From Desulfobacterales bacterium (lineage in GTDB: Bacteria; Desulfobacterota; Desulfobacteria; Desulfobacterales; Desulfosalsimonadaceae), in contig JAXHNP010000007.1 in NCBI GenBank assembly GCA_034520365.1, positions 744,001-808,000 on the forward strand: DNA of 64,000 nt, written 5' to 3'. Position numbers and translations under genes: made by a program. Position 1 is the first letter of the stretch; every line of letters begins with the position of its first letter. Shown here in pieces: positions 8,030 through 16,968 of this stretch. The notes below the pieces were generated by a model, which saw only the letters and a list, made by a program, of their open reading frames with translations, was not told where the DNA came from and ran no database searches.

Positions 8030-9985
8030 ATGAATGGCGACTGGATACAACGACAGGCGGAAAAATCTCTTGAGCGGCTGATACCGCGGATACGGCCGGT
8101 AATGGGCCCGGAGGATGAGATCCATCAGCAGCTGTGGGAGGCTTTTGAAACCAGGCTGCGCCGGGAATGGGAACGTCTGTTCCGGCTTTTGGTGAATCTC
8201 TATGGGTGGCAGTATGATTTTTTCTATCATCTGGAGCAGATTCTCGCCACAGCCTTGCGGAGCTGGTCAGAGCGGCCGGATTATCTCAAGCGGCTGGACG
8301 CGGCCCGGGAAGAAAATCCCTTCTGGTTTCAATCCGAAGAGATGGTCGGCGGCGTGCTGTATGTGGATCTGTTCAGTGACAAGCTGGCCAGCTTGCCTGA
8401 GCATATCACCTATTTCAAGCAGACCGGGCTGACATACCTGCATCTGATGCCCCTTTTTGCCGTGCCGCACGGGTACAACGACGGCGGCTATGCGGTGAGC
8501 GACTACCGGGCGATCAATCCGGATATCGGGACCATGGAGGAATTGTCCGCGCTGGCCCGGATTCTTCATGACGAGGGGGTCAGCCTGGTGCTCGATTTTG
8601 TCATGAATCACACATCGGATGAGCACATCTGGGCCCAGCGGGCGAAATCCGGTGATTCGGATTTTCAGGAGTATTATTACACCTTTCCGGACAGAACGCT
8701 TCCGGATCAATACCAGCGGCATCTGCGGGATATCTTTCCGGATAGCCGGCGCGGCAGTTTTACCTGGAATCCGGACATGGGCCGGTGGGTATGGACCACC
8801 TTCCAGAGCTTTCAGTGGGATTTAAACTATGCCAATCCGGCCGTGTTCCGGGCAATGGCCGAGGAAATGCTGTTTCTGGCCAATGTGGGCGTACAAGTGC
8901 TTCGGCTGGACGCGGTGGCCTTTATCTGGAAGCGGCTGGGCACGGACTGCGAAAACCAGCCGGAAGCCCACATGATTATCCAGGCGTTCAACGCCCTGGC
9001 CCGGATCGCCGCGCCGTCTCTTTTGTTTAAATCCGAGGCCATCGTGCATCCGGATGAGGTGATCCGCTATATCGGTCCGGAGGAATGCCAGTTGTCCTAT
9101 AATCCGCTTTTGATGGCGCTTCTCTGGGAAGCCCTGGCCACCCGGGAGGTCAAGCTTTTAAATAATGCCATGAAGAAGCGGATTCGGATCCACCCGGAAT
9201 GCGCCTGGGTCAATTATCTGCGCTGCCATGATGATATCGGATGGACCTTTGATGATGCGGATGCCCGGGAGGTGGGCATTGACCCGAAAGGCCACCGGCA
9301 GTTTCTAAATGAGTTCTATACCGGCCGGTTTCCCGACTCCTTTGCCCGGGGCATGCCGTTTCAATACAATCCGGATACGGGGGATCTGCGGATTTCCGGC
9401 ACCCTGGCCTCCCTGGCGGGGCTTGAAGCCGCACTGGATGCCGGGGATGATGGGCTGATTGAGGCTACCGTGCGGCGGATCAACCTGCTGCGCAGTATCA
9501 TGCTGAGCGCCGGCGGTATTCCCCTGATCTATCTGGGTGATGAATGGGGTATGTTAAACGATTATACGTTTCTGTCCGACCCGGCCAAAGCCGCAGACAG
9601 CCGGTGGGTGCACCGTTCGCGCCAGCGGTGGGCATCCGGAAAGGATTTGAACAATGCGGAAGCCCTGGAATGGCGGTTTTACAATGAACTGTGCCACCTG
9701 ATCGGGATTCGCAAAAAACTGCCGGCGCTTAGAAATGGCTATATGGAGGTGTTTGACACCGGAAACGTCCATTTGTTCGGTTTCATCCGGGAGTATGTCG
9801 GCCAGCGGCTGGTGGTGATCAATAATTTTTCGGAATTTGAGCAGCCCCTGCCGCAGTCTCAGCTAAATACCGCCACTGCAGCTACGCAGTTCGTGGATCG
9901 GGTGACCGGCCATTCCTTCCCAAACGGCGAGGGGCTTACACTGTCGCCCTATCAGTTTTTGTGGCTGGAGTGCCTGCCCGCCTGA
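8030..9985 (+). CDS. Amylosucrase (GH13 alpha-glucan-forming sucrose glucosyltransferase)
   Basis: This 651-residue protein is collinear with Neisseria amylosucrase. The four GH13 regions are present: DFVMNH (about 189), RLDAVAFIWK with nucleophile Asp294, LLFKSEAIV with acid/base Glu336, and HDD with transition-state Asp401. The family-typical helical N-terminus (about 1-95) precedes the barrel. The enzyme polymerises glucose from sucrose into alpha-1,4-glucan and releases fructose; trehalulose/turanose side products are known in the family. No signal peptide is seen, so it is cytoplasmic. There is no clear ribosome site at ATG 8030, and the gene starts only 57 bases past an inserted element that may have altered its expression. 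It is followed by an MscS gene 140 bases on. Confidence 0.93.
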   Translation: MNGDWIQRQAEKSLERLIPRIRPVMGPEDEIHQQLWEAFETRLRREWERLFRLLVNLYGWQYDFFYHLEQILATALRSWSERPDYLKRLDAAREENPFWFQSEEMVGGVLYVDLFSDKLASLPEHITYFKQTGLTYLHLMPLFAVPHGYNDGGYAVSDYRAINPDIGTMEELSALARILHDEGVSLVLDFVMNHTSDEHIWAQRAKSGDSDFQEYYYTFPDRTLPDQYQRHLRDIFPDSRRGSFTWNPDMGRWVWTTFQSFQWDLNYANPAVFRAMAEEMLFLANVGVQVLRLDAVAFIWKRLGTDCENQPEAHMIIQAFNALARIAAPSLLFKSEAIVHPDEVIRYIGPEECQLSYNPLLMALLWEALATREVKLLNNAMKKRIRIHPECAWVNYLRCHDDIGWTFDDADAREVGIDPKGHRQFLNEFYTGRFPDSFARGMPFQYNPDTGDLRISGTLASLAGLEAALDAGDDGLIEATVRRINLLRSIMLSAGGIPLIYLGDEWGMLNDYTFLSDPAKAADSRWVHRSRQRWASGKDLNNAEALEWRFYNELCHLIGIRKKLPALRNGYMEVFDTGNVHLFGFIREYVGQRLVVINNFSEFEQPLPQSQLNTATAATQFVDRVTGHSFPNGEGLTLSPYQFLWLECLPA

Positions 9986-10126
9986 CCTTCCTTGCTTGTT
10001 ATATAGTTTTTTTGCAATGCGAATCAGCAGGGGTTAGATTTTGATTGATTTTACTGTCAATTTAGGTTTTTGATCCGGAACGGATTTTCAAACACCGGAG
10101 GCTTTTAGATTGAAGGGAGGTGGGGC

Positions 10127-11203
10127 ATGATGGAATTTCTGGAATTTTCGGTTTTGGGCAATTCAATAACCCTGTGGGCTGCAGCCCTGGCCACCCTGCT
10201 CGTTTTGAACCTCGTGTTTAACGTGCTGAAGCGATGGATAGTCAAACGCTTCGAGGCCGGCCGGATGTTTATCAGAACCAATATTTCCGGGGTGCTGGCG
10301 GAGATCTTCCAGCGGACCAAGCGGATTGTGCTGTTTCTGCTGGCCCTGCTTCTGGCCTCCCTTTGGCTGGAGCTGCCTGCTCAGGCCATGGTGCTTATTG
10401 AATCCGTGGCCTTTGCGGCCGTGCTCCTTCAAATCGGTCTTTGGGGCCATTATCTCGTTTACGCCGGGCTTAAGGAGTATGTGGGCCGAAGGGTGGAGGA
10501 TCCTTTGACCAGTTCCGGGGTCACGGTGATGACCCTGTTCGGCCGGTTTGTGCTGTGGTCGGCGGTTTTGCTGGTGATTATGGAAAATATCGGGGTCAAT
10601 GTCACCACCCTGATCGCCGGTCTGGGCGTCGGCGGTATTGCCATCGGCCTGGCCACCCAGAATATTTTAAGCGACCTGTTCGCCAGCCTCTCCATTCTTT
10701 TGGATAAGCCGTTTGAAGTCGGGAACTTCATTATTGTCGGGGATCATCTGGGAACGGTGGAGAAAATCGGTCTGAAAACCACCCGGCTGCGCAGCCTGGG
10801 CGGGGAGCTGCTGGTTTTCGGCAACAGTGATCTCCTTTCCAGCCGAATCCGCAATTATGCGAATTTCTGGGAGCGGCGCGTGGTTTTTTCATTCGGGGTA
10901 CTCTATGATACCCCGTCGGAGAAGCTTAAAAAAATACCGGAAACAGTTCGACGGATTATCGAGAATGTTGAGCAAACCCGGTTTGATCGGGCCCATTTCA
11001 AGGAGTTCGGGGATTTTTCATTGAATTTTGAGGTGGTCTACTACGTGCTGAGCCCGGATTACGCGGTTTATATGGATATCCAGGAAAAGATCAACCTGGG
11101 GATTTTTGAGGCGTTTGAAACCGAAGGTATCGGGTTTGCCTTCCCCACCCGGACGATTCATATTGCCAGCGAGCCGTCCCGGAATGTGGCCGAACCCAGT
11201 TGA
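10127..11203 (+). CDS. MscS-family mechanosensitive channel
   Basis: This 358-residue protein has hydrophobic N-terminal membrane helices, then the MscS pore helix and beta-domain boundary with the typical Gly/Ala-rich segment GLGVGGIAIGLATQNI, continuing into SILLDKPFEVGN. A soluble C-terminal vestibule domain follows. Such channels open under membrane tension to release solutes during hypo-osmotic shock. A GGGAGG stands just before ATG 10127 (a second ATG follows immediately). It lies downstream of amylosucrase in the same direction, without an obvious terminator between them. Confidence 0.92.
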   Translation: MMEFLEFSVLGNSITLWAAALATLLVLNLVFNVLKRWIVKRFEAGRMFIRTNISGVLAEIFQRTKRIVLFLLALLLASLWLELPAQAMVLIESVAFAAVLLQIGLWGHYLVYAGLKEYVGRRVEDPLTSSGVTVMTLFGRFVLWSAVLLVIMENIGVNVTTLIAGLGVGGIAIGLATQNILSDLFASLSILLDKPFEVGNFIIVGDHLGTVEKIGLKTTRLRSLGGELLVFGNSDLLSSRIRNYANFWERRVVFSFGVLYDTPSEKLKKIPETVRRIIENVEQTRFDRAHFKEFGDFSLNFEVVYYVLSPDYAVYMDIQEKINLGIFEAFETEGIGFAFPTRTIHIASEPSRNVAEPS

Positions 11204-11226
11204 AAAGGATGAGGAAGAGGAAGCAT

Positions 11227-11407
11227 ATGCCGGATAATAAATCCATCCCGCCGATACTGGCTCATGAAGTCCGAGCCGTCTGCATTTTCGATTAAGGACC
11301 TGAAAAATTCCCCGGACGGCACCGCCTGCGGGGAACGGGGTGCGGTTGCCGAATCCGAATGGCAGACCGTTTTAAAGATGGCCGGTATTTTTGACCCGTT
11401 GGCCTGA
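11227..11407 (+). pseudogene. Possible frameshifted nucleoside phosphorylase remnant
   Basis: ATG 11227 opens a 22-codon frame reading SIPPILAHE, and a frame shifted by one base continues as SEPSAFSIKDL before ending at 11407. Joined, this resembles the N-terminus of nucleoside-phosphorylase-like proteins (a PPIL..H....PSAF pattern). The remainder of such a protein is missing. The call rests on a short pattern recalled from the family; it could also be a small gene of its own (47 codons from 11264). Confidence 0.3.
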
Positions 11408-11510
11408 CATGTCATTTGGTTCTTTTTTTGTCAAGCCGTCTCAATCCAATGAAAAGGTTGGGTTGAGCTTGCGAAACCCAGCATTTTGGCTAATTCTATA
11501 AAGCAATAAA

Positions 11511-11540
11511 AAAGGGTGCCGGAAAGGGCACCCTTTGAAT
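11511..11540 (-). terminator. Intrinsic terminator of the met-hdr operon
   Basis: AAAGGGTGCC (11511-11520) and GGCACCCTTT (11527-11536) form a ten-base-pair stem with a six-base loop. On the minus strand the stem is followed by a T-rich run. It lies 34 bases beyond the stop codon of the last operon gene. Confidence 0.8.
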
Positions 11541-11569
11541 TTAATAAGAGTATAATAAGAATTTTACAT

Positions 11570-12895
11570 CTACATCTCTGCCTGTTCCGGGTGGAACATG
11601 TTGACATCCTTCAAGTCATCGCCCAAGTACTCCCGTTCATTCGGCCCGAGGATGCCCATGGCCAGGCACAGGATGGTCCAGAGGTGGACGGCGTGGTATT
11701 TGCCCTCAAAATGCTCGGTCAAGTCGTGGATCTGCGCATGGCAGTTATGGCAGGCTGTGATGCAGTAGTCCGCGTCCGTAGCCACGATCTGATCGTGTTT
11801 GACTTTGCCGAATGACCGGCGCTGCTCGGTATAGCCGGCCTGAAGCGTCCCGCCGCCGCCGCCGCAGCAGAAGTTGTTGGATTTATTCGGGGTCATGTCG
11901 ATGAAGTTTTCCTCGCCGACCGCCGTCTTGAGCACAAAGCGGATGTCGTCGGCCGCCGCGTCCCCGTAAGTTTTGCGGATGATCTGGCAGGGGTCCTGCA
12001 CGGTGAATTTGACCTGGAGATCCTTGTTCCAGTCCGAGTTGACTTCAAGCCGGCCCTCCCGGATCCATTTGGCGTAATATTGATAGATGGTGGCAATTTC
12101 CATGTCGCCCTTGTCGATGTTGTATTTTCTCAGTCCTTCCAGGACTGCAAAGGTGACGTGCCCTCATTCGGTGTTGAGGTACGTTTTGCACCCCAACTCC
12201 TTTGCCTGATTGATGGATGTTTGCACAATATGTTTCCAGCCCTCGTCATCGGCAAGGAACATGCAGTAGTTTTCACCGCCCCAGCCCTTGCTGCCGTAAG
12301 TCCAGTCAACCCCGGCCTTGTGAAGAATCTTCCACAGGGGAAGCAGTTCATCCGGCTCTGTGACCGGTTCCCGGGAATTCTGGTTCAGGAAGAATTCTGC
12401 GCCCTGCTTGTCAATGGGTGCTTGCATATCCTTGAACTCGGGCTGCGCTTCCCGGTATTCTTCGAGCAGGTCTCCCACAACAAACTCAAAATCTTCGGGT
12501 GATGCGCCCATGGCGCTGCATGAGTCGTTTCTTAAGGCCATGTCGCAGGAACCCAGAATTCCCTTGGGCCGCTTTTCCCGGGGCCAGCTTTGCCGGGCAA
12601 AAAAGACCAGCCGCGGAATGTCGATTTTCATCGGGCAGACATAGATGCAGCGCTGGCACATGGTGCAGTGCCAGACCCAGTCTGTGGTGGTGACCTCTTC
12701 GTCAAGCCCTAAGGCCGCCATCCGAAGAAATTTCCGGGGATCCATGCCGTCTAAGCCGGTGGCCGGGCATCCCGAAGAGCATGCCCCGCAGGTCAGGCAA
12801 AGGTTTAGATTGCCTCCTTCCGGTAGGACTTCCTTTACCTTATCAATAAAGGTGCTTTGTTTTTTCCCGCCTAATTTGATTGCCGCCTCTCCCAT
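11570..12895 (-). CDS. HdrC-HdrB-type iron-sulfur selenoprotein (UGA = Sec244)
   Basis: This 441-residue protein reads through one in-frame TGA at 12164-12166. The N-terminal HdrC-like part has two 4Fe-4S motifs: Cys33/36/39/43 and Cys77/80/83/87. The C-terminal HdrB-like CCG domain has Cys303, Cys343-Cys344 and Cys382-x2-Cys385. In Cys-containing relatives the sequence at the UGA is NTECGH, so the UGA replaces the first cluster-ligand cysteine and is best read as selenocysteine. Both sides of the UGA are in the same frame with no other stop. A perfect hairpin with a GGA loop lies downstream of the UGA. It is last in the metV-metF-hdrA operon and would handle the disulfide- or ferredoxin-linked electron transfer. 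Start 12895 has GGAGG seven bases upstream. Confidence 0.85.
12131..12147 (-). promoter_or_regulatory. Bacterial SECIS hairpin
   Basis: On the mRNA (minus) strand CAGUCCU and AGGACUG form a seven-base-pair stem closed by a GGA loop. The loop starts 23 bases after the UGA, within the 16-37-base distance known for bacterial SECIS elements, and contains the conserved guanines. It lies inside the coding sequence, as is normal in bacteria. Confidence 0.75.
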
Positions 12896-13021
12896 ATGGT
12901 TTTCCTCCAATTATTCTGTAGATCCGTCTGTCGATCCGGCTGATAAGTTCCGAAAAACAGTAACTTTCAGCATAAGGTGTTATAAATTTAATCTCATTGA
13001 ACAAAAAGGTCAATGGCCTTT

Positions 13022-14677
13022 TTATCCGATTCGGCGCTCCATTTCAACAGCGATTTTTGCAAAATCCGGGGCCATGTTTGATGCCAGGGTCACAAATTCG
13101 AGCCGGTTTTTATCAATACCCGTCTCCTCAAGCATCCGGTAGGCATTGGCGATCCGCCACCGGGCAAATGTGGTGCCGGTCTCGGATTTGCAGTTGCCCG
13201 GGTGGCAGGCCATCACCAGAACCCCGTCAGCCCCCTCGATCAGCGCGGTCAATACGTAGTGGATATCGACCTTTCCGGCACATGGCACGCGGATCATGCG
13301 AAGCCCGTCCGGCACCTGGTATTGAAAAAGCGCGGCGGTTTTGCCGGCTTCAAGGGATGAGTTCTCGCAGCAGAAGGCGATGATCTTCGGCGCCCCGTTT
13401 TTCACCGCCGATACCGCGGTCCGGATTTGCTCCGTGATTTCATCATCCGCATATCCGGTGACCTGAATGGCCTCCTGCGGGCATTCGCTGGCGCATATGC
13501 CGCAGGCCTGGCAGGCGACCGGCGAAATCACCGCCTTGTCATCCCAATAGATGGCCCCGTGCGGGCAGCAGCGGAAGCAGGTAAGGCAGGTGACGCACTT
13601 CTCCCGGTCCACCACGGCCCGGAATCTGGGAACTTCCCGGGTGCCGTCGCCCAGAAGCTGTTTGAGCTGCATCACGGTGTTTTCCACATCCGTCCAGGCA
13701 TCGGAGAGGTTTTGGATGTCCCGGCTGGAGCCCACCACATAGATGCCCTCCCGGTTTGAGTTGACCGGGAAGCGGTGAATATTGTCGGTTTGCAGAAACC
13801 CCATAGGGCCCAGGTCGATCCGCAGGATCTCCGCCAGTTCGGGATTTATCTGGTTGGCGGTCATGGCCTCTTCGACCACCACAAAATCCGGGTCAAGTTC
13901 AATATCCGAGCGGACCACCGGATCATGGAATCCGATCACCGGTGCATCCCCCTGCTGCACAATGGACGGGGCCGCGTTTAATTTGAAATAAATGGCCCCT
14001 TTGTCCCGGCCCTCTTTGTAAAGGCGCTCCAGGTTATCGCCGGCCACTTTGATGTCGTTGATGTATACATAGGGGGTGGCGCCGGAGCCGGAGGCTTCAG
14101 CAACAGCCAGGACCCCGTCAAGGATCCGCTTCATGAGCAGGGGGTTGCCCTCCTGGGCAAACCCCGCCAAAAATGCCACGGCCGCCTGGTCGCCTTTCAG
14201 TTTGTTTTGAAATTCCGCATCAGTAAGTTTTTCTTCAAAATCGGACAGGGTGAGCACTTTATCGGACAGCTCAAGGCCGTAAATATGGTTCAGCGGGGCG
14301 GAGACGATATCCGTGGCCACGACCACCGCGCCGACCGTTTTCTCCAGTGCTTCGCCTTGGCTGGTGAGCCGGATGGTAAAATCCCCGGTCACCCCGGCGG
14401 CCTCATTGATATCCGCCTCGGGCAGAAATTCGATCCGCTCATCTGCAGCAACCGCGTCCTTTAATTCCTTGAGCTGGTTTTCCATGGGGGCGGCAATCCC
14501 CAGCAGCGAGAACCGGTTTAGGTTATCGGCCTCCTCCTGATCGGCCAGGATGACATGAAAGCCGTTTTCTGCAATGGCCCGGGCCGCTTTAAGCCCCGTA
14601 TAACCTCCGCCGATGACCATTACATCCGTTGCAATCTCAATTTTTTCAGTTTCTTGGGTGTTTTTTGCGGTTGTCAT
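13022..14677 (-). CDS. HdrA/QmoB-like flavoprotein with MvhD domain
   Basis: This 551-residue protein has an N-terminal FAD-binding GGGYTG motif (about 23-28). Two 4Fe-4S ferredoxin motifs occur near residues 358-370 and 385-397 (CVTCLTCFRCCP and CQACGICASECP). A C-terminal MvhD/FrhD domain has the motifs CCEN, CAGK and CHPGNC. The combination is that of QmoB, but shorter than the usual roughly 750 residues. It overlaps the upstream hdrA gene by ATGA, indicating translational coupling. With MetVF and the HdrCB-like selenoprotein it probably builds a multi-enzyme electron-transfer complex; flavin-based bifurcation is inferred by analogy with the Moorella metVF-hdrCBA-mvhD cluster. Confidence 0.88.
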   Translation of the reverse strand: MTTAKNTQETEKIEIATDVMVIGGGYTGLKAARAIAENGFHVILADQEEADNLNRFSLLGIAAPMENQLKELKDAVAADERIEFLPEADINEAAGVTGDFTIRLTSQGEALEKTVGAVVVATDIVSAPLNHIYGLELSDKVLTLSDFEEKLTDAEFQNKLKGDQAAVAFLAGFAQEGNPLLMKRILDGVLAVAEASGSGATPYVYINDIKVAGDNLERLYKEGRDKGAIYFKLNAAPSIVQQGDAPVIGFHDPVVRSDIELDPDFVVVEEAMTANQINPELAEILRIDLGPMGFLQTDNIHRFPVNSNREGIYVVGSSRDIQNLSDAWTDVENTVMQLKQLLGDGTREVPRFRAVVDREKCVTCLTCFRCCPHGAIYWDDKAVISPVACQACGICASECPQEAIQVTGYADDEITEQIRTAVSAVKNGAPKIIAFCCENSSLEAGKTAALFQYQVPDGLRMIRVPCAGKVDIHYVLTALIEGADGVLVMACHPGNCKSETGTTFARWRIANAYRMLEETGIDKNRLEFVTLASNMAPDFAKIAVEMERRIG

Positions 14678-15912
14678 TTGGTCACCCCCAGGTATTTCAG
14701 CACTTCCCCCGCCGCCTGGCCGGCATGGGCCATTGAACCGGCAATGGTATTCGGGCCGCTGGCGGTGCCGGCAACAAAAATGCCGTTTTGTGAAGTGATT
14801 GATTGGTTGAGCGCCTCCGCATGGGCGAAGAATCCATCTGTGTCCAGTTCAATGCCTAAGAGGTCTGAGAGGCTTTGATTGTCCGAATTCGGCATAATTC
14901 CGGTAGACAGCACCACCAGGTCAAAGGTTTCCATGGCTGGTGCGCCCTGGGCTTCATCAAAAATCCGAAGCGTCATGCGGTCGTTTTCTTCCGGAAAGAT
15001 ATCCACCGGAATGCTGCGGATGAACCGGAAGTCCGACTTACAGACCTGGTAGAAGGCCGGGAAGTTTTTACCAATATTCTGAATGTCCATGTAGAAGATG
15101 GTGATGTCCATATCCGGTGATTTGTGTTTAGCCGATCGCGCGGAGCGCAAAGCATAGGGGCAGCAGACCCGGGAGCACCACAAGTGCCCCAGCCGTTCAT
15201 CGCGGCTGCCCACGCATTGGATAAAGGCCACTTTTTCGGGGACCTGCTTGTCCGTGGGGCGGAGAATCATTCCGTGTTCGCGTTTGATCTGCTCCATCTC
15301 CAGGCCGCTGACCACATTCGGGTAATCCGCATACCGGTAGGTGGGTTTCTCGTTCGGATCAAAAGGCTCAAATCCGGTGGCCACGATTACGGCATCCACG
15401 CTAAGGGATGCCGATTGCGCCGCGGCATCCACTGAAATCGCCCCTTCGGGGCATACGGAGGCAAAGAAATCGCGGTGCTGCTGAACGCCTTCTTCCGTAA
15501 TCACGTATAACGGGTGATTGTTTTTGCTGTATCCCCGCAGCACCAGTCCTTCCGCCGGCGCCTGGGTGAAGCAGAGGCCGCAATTGGTGCATTTTTTTGG
15601 GTCGATATAGCGGGGGGCCGTTTTAAGGGTGGCCGAGAACTTGTGGTTGTCCGAATTGATCGCTTCAACCGTGGTTTTGGGGTGCAGTTGAATGGTCGGT
15701 GTTTCAGTGACGGCCTTCAGGGTTTTCTCAACGGCACAGGCACCGCACTGGAGGCATTCATCCGTGGCTTTACAGGTGTAACCGATGGCATAGCCGCCCA
15801 TAAAGCCGGTTTTTTCGACCAAATGGACGTTCACACCGAATTCGGCCAGCTCTGTGGCGGCCGTCAGGCCGGCGATGCCTCCGCCCATGATCATGACTTG
15901 TTTGGGTTCCAT
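14674..15912 (-). CDS. HdrA/QmoA-like FAD iron-sulfur protein
   Basis: This 412-residue protein starts with a dinucleotide-binding GGGIAG motif at residues 10-15. Cys47, 53, 56 and 59 are typical of the HdrA N-terminal cluster, and a second ferredoxin-like set begins at Cys108/111/114; its fourth ligand is displaced, the nearest candidate being the VCPEGA cysteine near 153. Length and layout match QmoA. QmoA normally belongs to the APS-reductase-linked membrane complex, but no aprAB or qmoC is nearby; here the gene follows metF, pointing to a role in methylene-tetrahydrofolate redox chemistry. An AGGAG lies 13 bases before the ATG, somewhat far. Confidence 0.87.
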   Translation of the reverse strand: MEPKQVMIMGGGIAGLTAATELAEFGVNVHLVEKTGFMGGYAIGYTCKATDECLQCGACAVEKTLKAVTETPTIQLHPKTTVEAINSDNHKFSATLKTAPRYIDPKKCTNCGLCFTQAPAEGLVLRGYSKNNHPLYVITEEGVQQHRDFFASVCPEGAISVDAAAQSASLSVDAVIVATGFEPFDPNEKPTYRYADYPNVVSGLEMEQIKREHGMILRPTDKQVPEKVAFIQCVGSRDERLGHLWCSRVCCPYALRSARSAKHKSPDMDITIFYMDIQNIGKNFPAFYQVCKSDFRFIRSIPVDIFPEENDRMTLRIFDEAQGAPAMETFDLVVLSTGIMPNSDNQSLSDLLGIELDTDGFFAHAEALNQSITSQNGIFVAGTASGPNTIAGSMAHAGQAAGEVLKYLGVTK

Positions 15913-16001
15913 TTTCTATTGAATTCTCCTTTTTGTCCTTGGCGGCGGCAGTATGGACGGATCTTGCCATTCATGCGTCGCAGATATCATGGGTTGCCGG
16001 G

Positions 16002-16925
16002 TTAAACCTCGGGTCTTGGCAGCATGCCCGCCATCTCGGCGATTTCGGGCACGCGGTGCTCCCACTCGATGGCCATCAGGTGGATGCCGGAGATCCCTTC
16101 CATCTCCTTAAATTCCTGGATCTGCTCGCAGGCGATGGCAATGCCTTCTTTGCCCTGTTTTTTCTTTTCCACGCCTTTGAGCCGGTTGATGATTTCATCC
16201 GGCACATCCATGCCCGGCACCTTGCTCTTCATGTATCGGGCCATACCAAGGCTTTTCATGGGCGTAATCCCGGCCAGGATGTAGACCTTTTCGGTCAGTC
16301 CCATATCCCTCGCCCGTTTGACCCATTCGCGCATCTTCTCCATATTATAGATGCACTGGGTCTGGATGAAATCCGCGCCCGCGTTGATTTTTTTGGCCAG
16401 CCGGTAGACGCGCCACTCAAAGGGCTCGGCAAACGGGTTGGCGGCTGCGCCGATAAACATCCGCGGCGGGTCATCGATCTCCTGGCCGTTTAAGAACTTT
16501 CCCTCCTCCCGCATGGTGGAGACGGTTTGAATGAGCTGCATGGAGTCAATGTCGAAAACGCCCTTGCACTGGGGGTGATCCCCGAACTGCTGGTGGTCGC
16601 CGGACAGGCAGAGCATATTACGGATGCCCATGGCGTAGGCGCCGAGAATATCGGCCTGCATGGCCAGGCGGTTTCGGTCCCGGCAGACCATCTGGTAGTT
16701 GGGTTCCAGGCCTTCCTGAAGGGCCAGGAGGCTCGCCGCCCAGCTTGACATCCGGACCACGGCGGTCTGGTTGTCCGTGATATTGACGGAATCCACCACG
16801 CCTTTCAGCGGTTCGGCCTTTTTGCGAATGGTCTCGATATTGGCCCCGCGCGGGGGGCCCAGCTCTCCGGTAAACGCAAAGTGACCGGCTTCCAGTATTT
16901 TTTCAAGTTTACTTCCAGATTTCAT
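16002..16925 (-). CDS. metF: Methylenetetrahydrofolate reductase, MetF
   Basis: This 307-residue TIM-barrel flavoprotein of the MetF family has GELGPPRG near the N-terminus, the folate-site segment SVNITDN, and CLSGDH in the FAD region. It interconverts methylene- and methyl-tetrahydrofolate. In an acetyl-CoA-pathway organism it may run in the oxidative direction. It is directly downstream of metV (43 bases) and upstream of hdrA, the gene order expected for a MetVF enzyme whose electrons pass to Hdr-type partners rather than to NAD(P)H alone. AAGGA precedes the start. Confidence 0.93.
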   Translation of the reverse strand: MKSGSKLEKILEAGHFAFTGELGPPRGANIETIRKKAEPLKGVVDSVNITDNQTAVVRMSSWAASLLALQEGLEPNYQMVCRDRNRLAMQADILGAYAMGIRNMLCLSGDHQQFGDHPQCKGVFDIDSMQLIQTVSTMREEGKFLNGQEIDDPPRMFIGAAANPFAEPFEWRVYRLAKKINAGADFIQTQCIYNMEKMREWVKRARDMGLTEKVYILAGITPMKSLGMARYMKSKVPGMDVPDEIINRLKGVEKKKQGKEGIAIACEQIQEFKEMEGISGIHLMAIEWEHRVPEIAEMAGMLPRPEV

Positions 16926-16968
16926 GGCTATATCCTTTTTCTTTATCGAATCTGTCTGGTGTTGGGTG

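Noticed and set aside
12164-12166. Apparent stop codon splitting the HdrCB gene into two shorter genes, i.e. a nonsense mutation
   Set aside because: The downstream frame is intact with conserved cysteines, the UGA replaces a conserved ligand cysteine, and a SECIS-like hairpin follows, so selenocysteine is the better reading.
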